Origin: Amoebophrya sp. A120
Lineage: Eukaryota; Sar; Dinophyceae; Syndiniales; Amoebophryaceae
Reading direction: 5' to 3'
Length of the DNA stretch: 64,000 nucleotides
Assembly (NCBI GenBank): GCA_905178155.1
Contig: CAJINV010000012.1
Location: 2,457,407-2,521,406 of the forward strand
In this document: in pieces, positions 45,385-55,964 of the stretch
Layout of the letters: each line of letters begins with the position of its first letter
Position numbering within the stretch: position 1 is the stretch's first letter
Made by a program: the position numbers and the translations under genes
The notes under the pieces: model-generated
What the model was told of the DNA's origin: nothing
The model's input: only the letters and a program-made list of their open reading frames with translations
Databases searched by the model: none

Positions 45385-46701
45385 TCAATGGCTTGTTTGG
45401 AGGTAGAGGCGCAGTTTGGTGGTCGCCGGGGAACATCCTGTGCAAAAGTATCGTAGTCGTACTAATTCAATATCAATATCAATTGCAATCAACATGCATG
45501 ACAAATCCTGTTTCTTAGCAAAATCAAATTCAGGATTCCAAATTCCATTTTTCATACTTCTGGAAATATTTGTAATGCGACTTATACTAGTACGATACTT
45601 TTGCAATGCATAGGGAAATACTCCAGTAACCCGGGAGCGGGAGCGGGTTGTGGTAGCTGTCGAAACGACGTAGATTGTAACGCCAGATGTGAATAGGGGC
45701 AACGCCATCATTGCGTGTGAGAAGAGAAGGTGCGTAGGGAATAGAAAAGACCCAAGGACCAGCGTCAGCGGGCTGCTGGCGGAACCCGAACGGAGCAAGC
45801 AACTCCTTTACAGCTTGCCGATCTTCCGATATGAGAGTGCACAACTCCACCACCCCCTCCCCCACCCCCTCATTTGATGAGGGCATCATGCTGGTGGGAA
45901 GCAACTACACAAGCGACGGCAGAAATGAGGCTTCTGCATGGCAGATCTGCAGACGTACTGTAATGCTGTTGAAGGTAGTAGAAGTTGTTTAAGAATGATC
46001 TCTCATGCAAACAGTGCTGCTTCAAGGCAGAGTGTGGATTTGGTATTTTGCATCACAAATTTTCATGTTGAGAGAGGAGCAGGACTTGTGTACCATCATA
46101 GGCGACTGCGACAGCTCCGCCATCAGTTCACCAAACTCTTTGGTAGGTGAATCATAGTACTCATCTTCATTTTCAAATCGTCCGTAAAGAAGATTTCGAA
46201 GTTCCAGCAAGACTTGATAGTTCCCTTTCGTTTCTTATGCATTCTTGCAAATGCATCTGGGCCTCCTGGAAACTGGTGATGCTGAGTGGCGATGATTGAA
46301 CATACTCCCGAGTGGAGCCCAGCATGACAAATCCCGAACCCGAGGACGCTTCCTGGTGCGTAGATAGTGGTAGTGCGCATTAAATTTAGAAATAGAAATT
46401 CAAACTGTGCTTTTGCATGACAAAACACAACTCGTTCCTTGTTGTTGGTCATGCAATACAGAGACAGATTTTACAGAAATCGAAATAGATACATACACAG
46501 AAGTACAGGCTTCACTTTTCCAGACCCAGACATATTTGCATTTGATATTTCTTCTGACGCATGCGCATCGAGTCCGTGTCCGTGTGCGTGATCCTCATCA
46601 TTTTTATCTATCACAGTGGCAGGCGCTGCTGGGTGGAAATCGAAATCTGCAAAGTGAAATCGAAACAAATATATTACGAGCAGAAAAGCAAAAGTCCTCA
46701 T
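45385..46701 (-). CDS. Small secreted protein of unknown function (4 exons)
   Basis: Exons 46701-46548, 46230-46101, 45824-45613 and 45428-45385 join into 179 residues. The start at 46701 is chosen because MRTFAFLLVIYLFRFHF is a good signal peptide; the frame stays open upstream to 46800, so a longer form with a weaker N-terminus is possible. A His/Asp-rich stretch (DEDHAHGHGLDAHASEE) follows, then an acidic helix (LLELRNLLYGRFENEDEYYD) and a C-terminal part with FGFRQQPADAGPWVFSIPYAP. I recognise no family. Its three introns are all introners (families A, C, B). The C insertion has poorly matching flanks (tccga/ggcga) but the frame still closes. Confidence 0.6.
45434..45612. mobile_element. 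Introner B
   Basis: Family B, 179 bp. Flanks gggaa/gggaa. Small secreted protein intron 3, phase 1. Confidence 0.9.
45830..46100. mobile_element. Introner C
   Basis: Family C, 271 bp. Flanks tccga/ggcga (2 mismatches). Small secreted protein intron 2, phase 2. Confidence 0.82.
46236..46547. mobile_element. Introner A
   Basis: Family A, 312 bp. Flanks tttct/tttct. Small secreted protein intron 1, phase 1. Confidence 0.9.
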
Positions 46702-48661
46702 CCTCTGCGTTGGATGCAAGAATGTTGCGACACAAAAAATGTCTGCTTTTTTTGCCCATGTTGCTGCACGAAGATTGGATGAAATAGCACTTATACGCAA
46801 AATGCGTCCCGCCCCTTAGCGCCTACGATTTCAACCCAGCACCTGACACTGTTCCATACCACCGCCGCGATCAAGTCCCGACCCGAGCCCGGCCGTCGCC
46901 GCGCTGACCACTGCCACCGTCGACAAGTGCAAAACGACAAACGCAAGAAAACGTGGCTGCATTTTGATCATTCAGGCTCTTGTGCGAGATGATGTGATGA
47001 AATAGCAATGAAAAGGATTGATTTTTCGATAAAGCGGCACTTGTTTTATGAAATTTTTCCTGATCTTAAGCGTGCGCGAAGGGAAAAGGAAAAATTAAAA
47101 ATGCAAATAGTAGGGGGCGAGGGCGACAGCAAAAACTTATTCAGCTGCAGCTGTTAGCACAAGACGACCTCCCAGCAGAAGTTGTCGCGTTACCAGAAGT
47201 AGACGCGCTAGTAGAAAGTGCTTGTTGTTTTTTTTTCTAAGGTTTTAAAAACAAGGTCGTGTAAGAAGTTGGTCGTCAAACGGTAAAGACGGATCTCAAC
47301 TTGATTCAAACTTAAGGGTAAGATCTAAGAAAGTGGTCAGACGTTAGGGCGGGAACTGTTACTGTGGGTTGTAGTAAGGAGCAAGGATGTGCAGGTGCAC
47401 AAGAATTGCGAGCCATCTTCATCAAAGAGATGCAGTGCTGACCGACATACACGATAGATGTTTTATGTTAATGTTTCTACTTCACGAAAACAATACCAAA
47501 CTGAGCCACGAAGTGTGCTCTACTTTGTGTTTCGTTGTTTTCAGATTCAGACACATCTCACCGACCAGGTATAGGTTTCATTCTGGAGTCAAATTGAGTA
47601 TCCTACTTAGACCCTCCAAGAAATGATCCACCGAGATGATCGTCACTGTTGAGCTACTGTCTCGACGGAATGTTCTTGATTTATTCAGTTTCACTGACTT
47701 GAAACAATTTCGATCCATCGCATTTTGCTTTGCTTTCACTTCTGATCCACTACTAGCTTTATTTTCCATGTATGTTGATACCACGACCACGCACCGAGGC
47801 AATAAAGGTGGACCGGGACGACGAGATGTATCAGTACAGATATCGCTCCTCTTTCACTTGTTTATGTTTTTCTGTTTCATCCCTCTTGTTTACCTTCTTG
47901 ATCTTGGCCGACCGAGTTTCAAATTGAACAATGATCTTACTTATATAACTGTCGCTGCTCGTCCTCGAGATGAGGTTTTCGTGTTGGTGAAGATGCAGAA
48001 CGAAAAAGCGACAGAAATAATTATCTTCAAGATAGTACACTTACACTACATCTACAGCAGGCGCACAGAAGTATTTATCAGAATGCAGCTGCTCTGACGT
48101 AGCAAAAATTAGGGTCCTTCTACAGTGCAAGTGCTTTGGGCTCTACGCGGAGACTCATTTTTCTCTTACGTGCTTTACCCAATAGAAGAGCTCGTCTTGT
48201 CGTCTAATCATGATGGGGGCAAAAGTAAACCAGGTGGCACAACACTCGCAACGACAACGAAGTAAATAATGAAACACATGAAAAAACGTATAAATATAAA
48301 GGAAAACGAGACGTCGGGATGTCCATGTCGTGCAAGTAAAAAGCTAAAAAAGAATCGGAATGTAAAAAATCAAAAAAGAAAAATTATGTAAATGCTGACG
48401 AGTTAAGACAATGACAAAGAGGGCAAAACGACCCATGCTGCCGCAAAAGCAAAACTGAGAGCGAAAGGCTACTACTTACGTCATGCGTAGGACAACTAAA
48501 GTATAAGAAAAGGTAGACCTTAATCACAATCGCACTGCTGACGTATTCTCTTGCTATCATCATGAATGTCTACTTCCTTCTTTCCGCCAAAAAAAGTTGG
48601 TATCTCCTGTTTGTCGCCTCCTCTTCAACGGATAAATCCCGCCGGTCAACTTCATCTACAG
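46702..48661. other. Intergenic region between the small secreted protein and protease copy 1
   Basis: No supported gene. A 153-codon plus-strand ORF (47636-48097) with a hydrophobic centre has no family resemblance. Confidence 0.4.
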
Positions 48662-51600
48662 CTACACGTCGAACCTCGATTGTGCACAGGTTTTATCAAG
48701 TGCAAATATGTCTGGGTCTGGGAAGTTGTGACGCAAGTATGCGACTGATGGAGGGACTTGAATTATATGCAGCAGCCACGCACGACAAATTTTCGAGCTG
48801 CTATGTGTTCTTGCGTACTCGGCATGGCAAACTGCGTTTTTGCATGACAGGCAAGAGATGCTCTTCGTGCGCATGCATCACAGACCTTAGCTTACAATCA
48901 TGCCACACAAGCATGACAGGTCCGGCATTTTTCATCTTCCAGACCCAGACATGTTTGCAGTGCATAAGTTTCCCCGCGTTGCAGAATGACCGGGAAACTC
49001 TTGCGGGAGACCCGCAACTCGTGGTGGTCCAAGTGGTCGTCGGCGCCGGTTGGCGGCGGTTGCTCCACATTGTTAAATTTGAAAAAGCACATGCTGCGGA
49101 CAAACACCTTCATCTCGCCAGCCTGCTCTACTTCAGCAGGTTCATCTTGCCCCGTAGAAGAAGAACTTTGTTTGTTTTGGTGACCCCCCGCACGGAACAC
49201 TATCCACAGTAAATTTCCCGTGCACGACGTACAAATGCCAATGCGGTCTCTGCATGACAAAACTTGGCTTCGATCCTAGTTTAGCATGACAAGTTTGACG
49301 CTCCAAATTCGTGAAATTTGTGATGCACCTTGTACATCCATGTACGGGGAATTTGTATTGCATAAACACGTCGATCTTCACCACGTCGTCCTTTTTCAGG
49401 GGTCCCTCGGCCACCTCCGCAAGCATGTCGTCGTCGAGATGGTCACAGTCGATGTCTCCGTGCACCAGGTTGCTCAGGTACTGCCCGTATCAAACGTAAA
49501 AATGTCTGGGTCTGGAAGATTTCTAGATTTGTCATGCATATTTTCCATGACCCACGATGTCTGTGATGCATGCCGTAGCATCACAGATTTTTAGAGCGCT
49601 TTGTGATGCCTCTACAGCATGAGAAATGACCTCTCCGCATAGCACAAACTGGAGTCCTCTTGCTGGTCATGCAATACAAATTTTTTCAGAATCCAGAGAC
49701 AGCATCACAAGTTTAGAATGTTCCAGACCCAGACATTTTTGCATCTGATAGCCCGATCCCGAAGGTTTGCGCCTCGATCTCGGCTACTGCATTGATCAGC
49801 TGCACAGCTTATCAAATGTAAAAATGTCTGGGTCTGGAAACTTGTAATGCTGGGTGGCGTCTCATGATGAGGCCACAAATGCTCGCTCAGCATGACAAGT
49901 TTCTGAGCTTCTAGGTATTGCCTATTCTGCATGACAAACTCCGTTCCTGCATCACAGAAAAACAGAGCTCCTGGGTAACGTGCATGACAGATTTCAGAGT
50001 CATGCCAGACAAGCATGACAAACATGCATTCTTCCAGACCCAGACATTTTTACATTTGATACAGCTTCCGCACACACGTAGCCGTCATTTCCCCGCCCGC
50101 CGACGCACTCCCACTCGACCGGGTGCTCCACCAGAATGTGCTTCACCTCGAGCCCGGGCTCGTTGTTGCCTTCCAACGTTCTCGTTTCAATCAGGGGCAG
50201 AAAGTTCTTCTGCATCGCTTCGGACATGTGGATCTCGCTCGTTTCATCTGCTGGTTTAGTTTTAGCCGCGCTTGTTTCAAGCGTACTACCAGCTGTGTAG
50301 TTCTCGTTTCTTGCCTTCCGAGCTTGTTGCTTCCGTTCTACTCGTTTTTCGTGCGCTTCCAGTTCCGCCCGCAGCTTCGCCTCGGTGGACTTTTGCAAGA
50401 GAGACAGCGGCCTTGGTTTCTTCAACAGGTTTGCTGTTCTTGTACTACCGGTCGGGTTCCTCGTCTTCGTAGCTTTATTATTCTTGTTGATGTTGTTTTC
50501 AACAACACCGGTCTGGCGTAAGTCCGACGAAAATTGCATGTCCTTTTCCTCGTCAAGAGACACTACACTGGTTCTTTCCTTTACATCAATTTCCTGAGCC
50601 AACAAGTCCCCGCCTTGGCGGTCGTCCCCTTCTCCACTAAACTGCCCCCCAAAAGATGATGGCAAAGATGCTCCTGAGGAAAGAGTACTTTTCCTTCGAG
50701 ACCCAGTAGCTGTTCTTGCTCCAATATCATCTCCGTCAACAACATCAATATCATCTTCAATCTGCGCAAACGAATTGTAGTCCCAAATGTTGAGCGAGGT
50801 GTCGAATTCCACTCGGACGTGATGGCAAAAGTCGTGCAGGGACAACCCAAATTGGTCGTACTCGATGCAATACTCGGGAATCCCCTCGTTCAGTAGGTAC
50901 CACTTGCAACATGTCAGTCGCAGGTTGGCCATGCCCCAGGGTTTGTCCAGCTCCGCCATGATGGAAACGCTATGCAAAGAAAAAAGTGTTACAGTTGCGC
51001 ATTGTGTTTTTATAGGCCAAGCAAGACAGACCAGCTCTGTCATGCCGGATACGCATGGAAGCCTCGTTTCATAGGAGTTTTGGTTTTCCCGTAGGATTTC
51101 TGCATTACAAGTTGTTTTCTCTCTCATGCAGAGAATAAATTTGTGTTGCTGAATTGACTACAAATGTGTAACCGTAACACTTTTTTCCTGGGATAGACGC
51201 TGGCCGTGTAGTACTGGTGCCCCGCGTATCAAATGCAAAAATGTCTGGGCCTGGTGGAAGGATGCGAACTTGTGATGCATACTTGGATCATACAAAAATC
51301 TGTCATGCTTAGACAGCCAAGGGAGCTCTTTTTCCTGTCGCCGAAAGAAGGTGTTAGTTTGTCATGCGGATTAAGCATTGGGAAGCCGTCTCATCAAGCC
51401 CTGTGATGCTAGGCCTTGCATGGCACACCTTCCGTGTCAAGCAGACACAGCATCACAAACCTCAGCAATCTTCCAGACCCAGACACTTTTGCAATGCATA
51501 CCGCGCAGGCCGGCACGTGCATCTGGCTGCTTTGCAAAGCCGCCGCCGCCGTCGTGGGAAATTTCGCGGCCTGCGTATCACAAGAAAAAATCTCCCCTCC

Positions 51601-54357
51601 ACATATCGACAGGAAGTCTCTGATGCTGGACTTGCGTATACGAATCAGGTTTGTCCTGCAGTAGAGGACTGCAGGCTCCTGCCAAGCCTGAGTAGAGTGC
51701 TTTTGCCTAATCGCTTAGCATGAGAAACGACTACGCTGTAGGAGCAACAGCATCACAAACCGCCTGCATAATGCGGCAGAACGTGTGGAGTTGTGTTCTT
51801 GCAAGACAGACGCGATTTGTGGTCTCAAATCAGCAAGACAAATTTTCGGAAACGCACCTTTTCGATATGGGGAGGGGGGATTTTTCCTCTCAATACTGCG
51901 TGATATCCTGCGGCCGGTACACCACTTCCAGACCCTCGGACCCGCTCAGTATCAAATGTAAAAGTGTCTGGGTCTGGAAGATTGGAACTTGTGATGCTAA
52001 CTTTGGACTCTAGAAAAATCTGTATTGCATGAACAGCAAGAGGAGTCTAGTTTGTGCTACGCGGGAAGGGCGTTTGTCATGCGGAGTAGGCATCAGGAAG
52101 CCCGCTCAACATCTGTGATGCGCGGTCGTGCATTACAGACATCCTGGGTCATGCAAAACATGCATGACAAATCTCAGAATATTCCAGACCCAGACACTTT
52201 TACATTTGATACTCAGGTTGCGTTCGCAACTCTTGCGGAACTCGCAGTTCGGCTTCGTGTCCGGGGTCGCGGTGCCCTGGCTGTACTCGTCGCCAAGGCC
52301 GAACATGGCGTGACCCAGCTCGTGCGCCGCGATCTGCAGCGCGGCATTGTCGAGCGACATGGTGGCGGCCGACTGCGCGGCGTAGCCGGCCCCGCCGTAC
52401 TTGGGCGAGTTGTGGATGACGAGGAGGGTGGTGTGGAACCCGCTGCCGCAGTGCATCTCGGCGTGCTTCCAGAATTCGGAGATCACGCAGCACAGCAACC
52501 GGTCCACGTCGTGGCAGCCGTACCAGCAAAGCGCGTCCCCGTCGTTGTCATAGGCGTACATCTCCTCGTCCAGACGCTGGTTCACGTAGAACACGTTCAA
52601 GGCTGCGTTGTTGGCCGCGTCAAAGGGAGCGTAGGTGCTCAGCCCCTGAAACACCGTCTGCGCCTTGTCCGCCCAAACGTTGCCGTTCCCGTTGGCGTCC
52701 CCAAAGTCGTCGTGTGCAAAGTTGCTCGGGAGCATATCGAAATGAAAAATCCACCCCCCCCATACTCAAACTAGAGACTTGTGGTGCAGATTTGTGGCCA
52801 CAAATCAGCTTTGTCATGCTAGAAGGGAAAAGATGCGGACTGTAGGGCTGGTTGGCGTGGGAAAGCCTTGCATCTTTAGCATGACAGGGGGCAACTGGAA
52901 GTGGGAAGCAGCATGACAAATTGCCTGCAAACGAGGCCACAGCTGCGTCTCTTGGCCTTCTAGCATTACAAGTCGATTTTTTTACTCAAATACAGCATCA
53001 CAAGTTTCGTTTTCGATATGGAGAGGGGGGATTTTTCCTTTTGATAGAGCAGCACCAGGTTGACCGCGTTTGCCTTGGGCACGTTCGCGGACAAGGCCTT
53101 GCAGTGCGGGTTCCCCTCAATCGGCGACGCTTCGGGCACAGAAGCCGGCACTGCCATCGTCATGGCGGGCGCCGACGGCGGGGCACGAGCTGCGACGGCG
53201 GCCGTGGAGGGGGGCTTTGGTGTCGTGGTGGTTGGAGGGGGTGCAGTCGTGGTCGGAAGGGCGGGTGTAGAAGACGTTGTGGGTCTTGTGGTGGAGGTCG
53301 GAAGGGGTGTGGACGTCGTTGGTTGTGTGGTGGTCGGAAGGGGTGTGGACGTCGTGGGTCTTGTAGTAGTCGTCGGAAGGGGTGTAGTCGTCGTGGGTTG
53401 TGTAGTGGTCGGAAGTAGGGGTGTGGACGTCGTGGGTCTTGTCGTGGAGGTCGTGGGTTTTGGAGTGGTGGTGGCGGGTTTTGGAGTACTAGTGGAAGCA
53501 GCAGCAGCTGGACAACCCCGGGGACCCCAGTGGTTCCTGAGCTCTCCGTGGTCGTAGGACTGATGGCATTCCCAGGCGGAGTCCTTGCAGCAGTAATCCG
53601 TTCCGCCCACGCAGTCGTTCGGCTTGGCGCACATCACGGGCTGGTTCTTCGGGCACCGTTTGCGGCCGCCGCGGTCTTGGCACCGGTTCCAACCCCCGCC
53701 CCTGACCTGCTGCAGCGAGCCGTCGTTGCACTCGAGGTAGCCGTCGCGGCTGGAACCCTCCAGCCAGGGACAGCGCACGAGCTCCTCCGGGTCGTAAGAC
53801 GGCGGCTTCGGCTTCGCCGGCTTTGCAGCGGCCCGGCCACGACGACCACTCGAGGAACTTCCTCTACTTCTGCGGCGCCGCTTTGCTTCCGCTTTCTGAG
53901 TCGTTTCTTGTCCCATTTTCGCTTGATGCTGGGATGCAAACGATTGCTTTTTCGAAGAGATTTCGGTAAAGACCTGCACGGTCGTTTTATCTTTTGCTTT
54001 CTGAAGCAACGTCGAGGTGGTCATGGGCTTGTTGTTCGCTGTCATCTCCTCAGAAGTCCTCGCCGCGGCGGCCCTGTGTTTATTTTCGCCTTCAAAGCCG
54101 AGCACAATTTTTGTGCTGTAGTCCTCCCGCGCGGTAGTACTAGTAGTTGTAGCAGATTCATCATTTTTCCTCGTGATGCGCGAGGAGGATTTAGTAGTAG
54201 TTCCAGCAGATGAGCGGACTGAGGTCTTCTTCCGGCTCAGCAAACTCACACTGGAAGCGGACACCACCGAGGATGATGCGGCTGCCGACAACGCGAGTGC
54301 GGATGCTCGTCGGACGAACCTGTTGTTCTGGCCGCGCAAGACTGAATGCGTCATCAT
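48662..54357 (-). CDS. Secreted M64-like zinc metalloprotease, copy 1 (10 exons, all introns are introners)
   Basis: Exons 54357-53047, 52729-52212, 51944-51896, 51570-51501, 51221-51196, 50965-50062, 49804-49751, 49482-49365, 49195-48967 and 48688-48662 give a closed 1101-residue frame. HELGHAMFGLGDEY is near residue 573. Domain order: Ala/Ser-rich hydrophobic N-terminus (possible signal), basic low-complexity region, one Cys-rich module (ECNDGS ... GGRKRCP ... CVGGTDYCC), a Thr/Pro repeat linker of TTTPLPTTT type, the protease domain (NLVLLPSNF to VVYRPQD), and an extended C-terminus with a Lys/Arg-rich coiled segment and an HGDIDCDHLDDD acidic block. It aligns with copy 2 in order and motifs, including NLVLLPSNF versus NVVFLPSGF, CKWYLLNEGIPEYC versus CKYYLVLDVTPPYC, and the final SRKSFPVILQ. 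It probably acts outside the cell or at the surface; for a parasite a role in host contact is conceivable but unproven. Confidence 0.85.
48694..48966. mobile_element. Introner A
   Basis: Family A, 273 bp. Flanks ggttt/agttt (1 mismatch). Protease copy 1 intron 9, phase 0. Confidence 0.9.
49201..49364. mobile_element. Introner F
   Basis: Family F, 164 bp. Flanks aacac/aacac. Protease copy 1 intron 8, phase 2. Confidence 0.92.
49488..49750. mobile_element. Introner A
   Basis: Family A, 263 bp. Flanks gcccg/gcccg. Protease copy 1 intron 7, phase 1. Confidence 0.92.
49810..50061. mobile_element. Introner A
   Basis: Family A, 252 bp. Flanks cagct/cagct. Protease copy 1 intron 6, phase 1. Near-twin of 4603-4857. 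Confidence 0.92.
50971..51195. mobile_element. Introner L (singleton)
   Basis: Arms GAAAAAAGTGTTAC / GTAACACTTTTTTC, 225 bp. Flanks aacgc/gacgc (1 mismatch). Protease copy 1 intron 5, phase 0. Confidence 0.88.
51227..51500. mobile_element. Introner A
   Basis: Family A, 274 bp. Flanks ccgcg/ccgcg. Protease copy 1 intron 4, phase 1. Only a 26-base exon separates it from the L element. Confidence 0.92.
51576..51895. mobile_element. Introner E
   Basis: Family E, 320 bp. Flanks ctgcg/ctgcg. Protease copy 1 intron 3, phase 0. Confidence 0.92.
51950..52211. mobile_element. Introner A
   Basis: Family A, 262 bp. Flanks ctcag/ctcag. Protease copy 1 intron 2, phase 2. Confidence 0.92.
52735..53046. 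mobile_element. Introner E
   Basis: Family E, 312 bp. Flanks gagca/gagca. Protease copy 1 intron 1, phase 0; it splits NLVLL|PSNF, a conserved block uninterrupted in copy 2. Confidence 0.94.
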
Positions 54358-55964
54358 GCTGGTTGGTGGTTTTTTCGATGTACGCGCTACAATTCTTGCG
54401 AAGCAGGTATAAGAAGATTTTTTTACGAATACTCACTTAAAAAACGGAAAGTGGAAGCAAGGAGGAGCAAAATAAATGTGCGGCTTTCGCTTTCTTAGTA
54501 CCAAGTCAAAGATCCGATTTTTCTTTTTTTTAAAAAAAAGCGACGTGCGAGTAACAACACCAAAGTGGTAGTTACAACTGCAAGTAGAATTGTTCCTGCG
54601 AAGATGTCGAGAAATAAGGTCATAGAATTTTTGTGTCGACTAGTACCACATCGTACATCTGGAAACATCGTACTTGTGCAAGCGGAAGATGACACGACGC
54701 TGTGACGACCACGGACGATGGGAGAAGAACGAAGTTGCTAGTTTTAGGAGCGGAGGCGGACGATAGGAAATAAGCTGAAGCAAATAACGGAAGTTCGTCA
54801 GCACGATTGGGTGTACGACGGTGGTGCACGAGTATGTATGCTTACAACATCGTTCTACAACTACAATTTCTTCATCCTGGGTGTTTACGATTAAGAAATA
54901 GCCGAGCTCGCACCTGCGCCTCTTCGCTACTAGTAGTTGTGAACTGCAAAATAATCATACATACCCGTCCTCCTGCTATTACAAATTCTAGCACTTGCGG
55001 CTAACAATTGTGCCGCTACTGACACTCACACTGTGCGACATCAACGTGATCTGTGAATATAGTGAAAGGCGACGTTCTCGGGAGGGCGAGGCAACTCTAT
55101 GTTTATTTCATTCAACACCTGGCGCCGCATGAGGACCTTCTTCTGCCCATCATGGATCATTTGTCTATTGTTTTTATTTTTGATGCGGATGCGAGGTGGA
55201 ATGAACGTACTTAAGTAGTGTAAAAACGCGGGTAAAAATGAGATTTGTTCTCCAATGATCTTGCAGCTCCAGGACGAATGGATACGCACAACTTCGACAA
55301 TATCTCCATCTCGTCCTCTGCGCCAGGCAGCAAGGGATGCCCACTGCTTCGTCTACTTCGTTGGGAGCGTCATCTAATATGATTCCACTACCACGACCAT
55401 GAGGGGAGGTAGTGCCCCCACGGTTTCATTCCCTGGTGGAACCGCTTAGAAAATACTCTGGGTAGAAAAAAAAAATATGTTCAAAAGTGCAAGCAAGTTT
55501 ATCATGGAGACCCCCTTCATTCGGTAAAGGGTAGCTGTGAAGGTACTACTTAAATAGGAATGCAATTGTCTGTAGAAATTTGGTGAATAAACAAAAAAGA
55601 AAAACGCTGTTTATTTAAATTCGGAAAAGCCAACTGGCGCGAAACTTGTTTGAAATCAAAAAAACCTTGACGGCAAGTGCAACTAAGAAGTGACCGAGTC
55701 ACTTCGAGAATTACGTCTACTGTGAAAGATCATGGATGCGTATGCTTTATTTCGGAGTGACTTTTAAATTTAAAAACTCTGCAGAAACGAAAACGAATAT
55801 GTAGATGATCATGATTAGATATGGTAAACAAGATGTGTGAGTAGTACCAACATGAGTTACACTTCCGTTTGGCTGTCCTCCCACCGCTCGCGATAAGTTA
55901 TCAAAGCTAAAGCTTGCTTCCTCTTCTCCTACTGTGTGTAGGTGTACTTGGTGTGGTTACAACG
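54358..55964. other. Spacer between the tandem proteases
   Basis: About 1.6 kb of AT-rich sequence with no supported gene. It presumably holds the 3' end of copy 2 and the start region of copy 1. Confidence 0.45.

Noticed and set aside
52025-52774. 249-codon plus-strand ORF
   Set aside because: It lies opposite the protease exon that carries HELGH and runs through an introner; its GC-rich valine/arginine composition is that of an antisense shadow.
53060-54213. Plus-strand ORFs rich in Val/Gly
   Set aside because: Mirror of the Thr/Pro mucin linker and basic region of protease copy 1.
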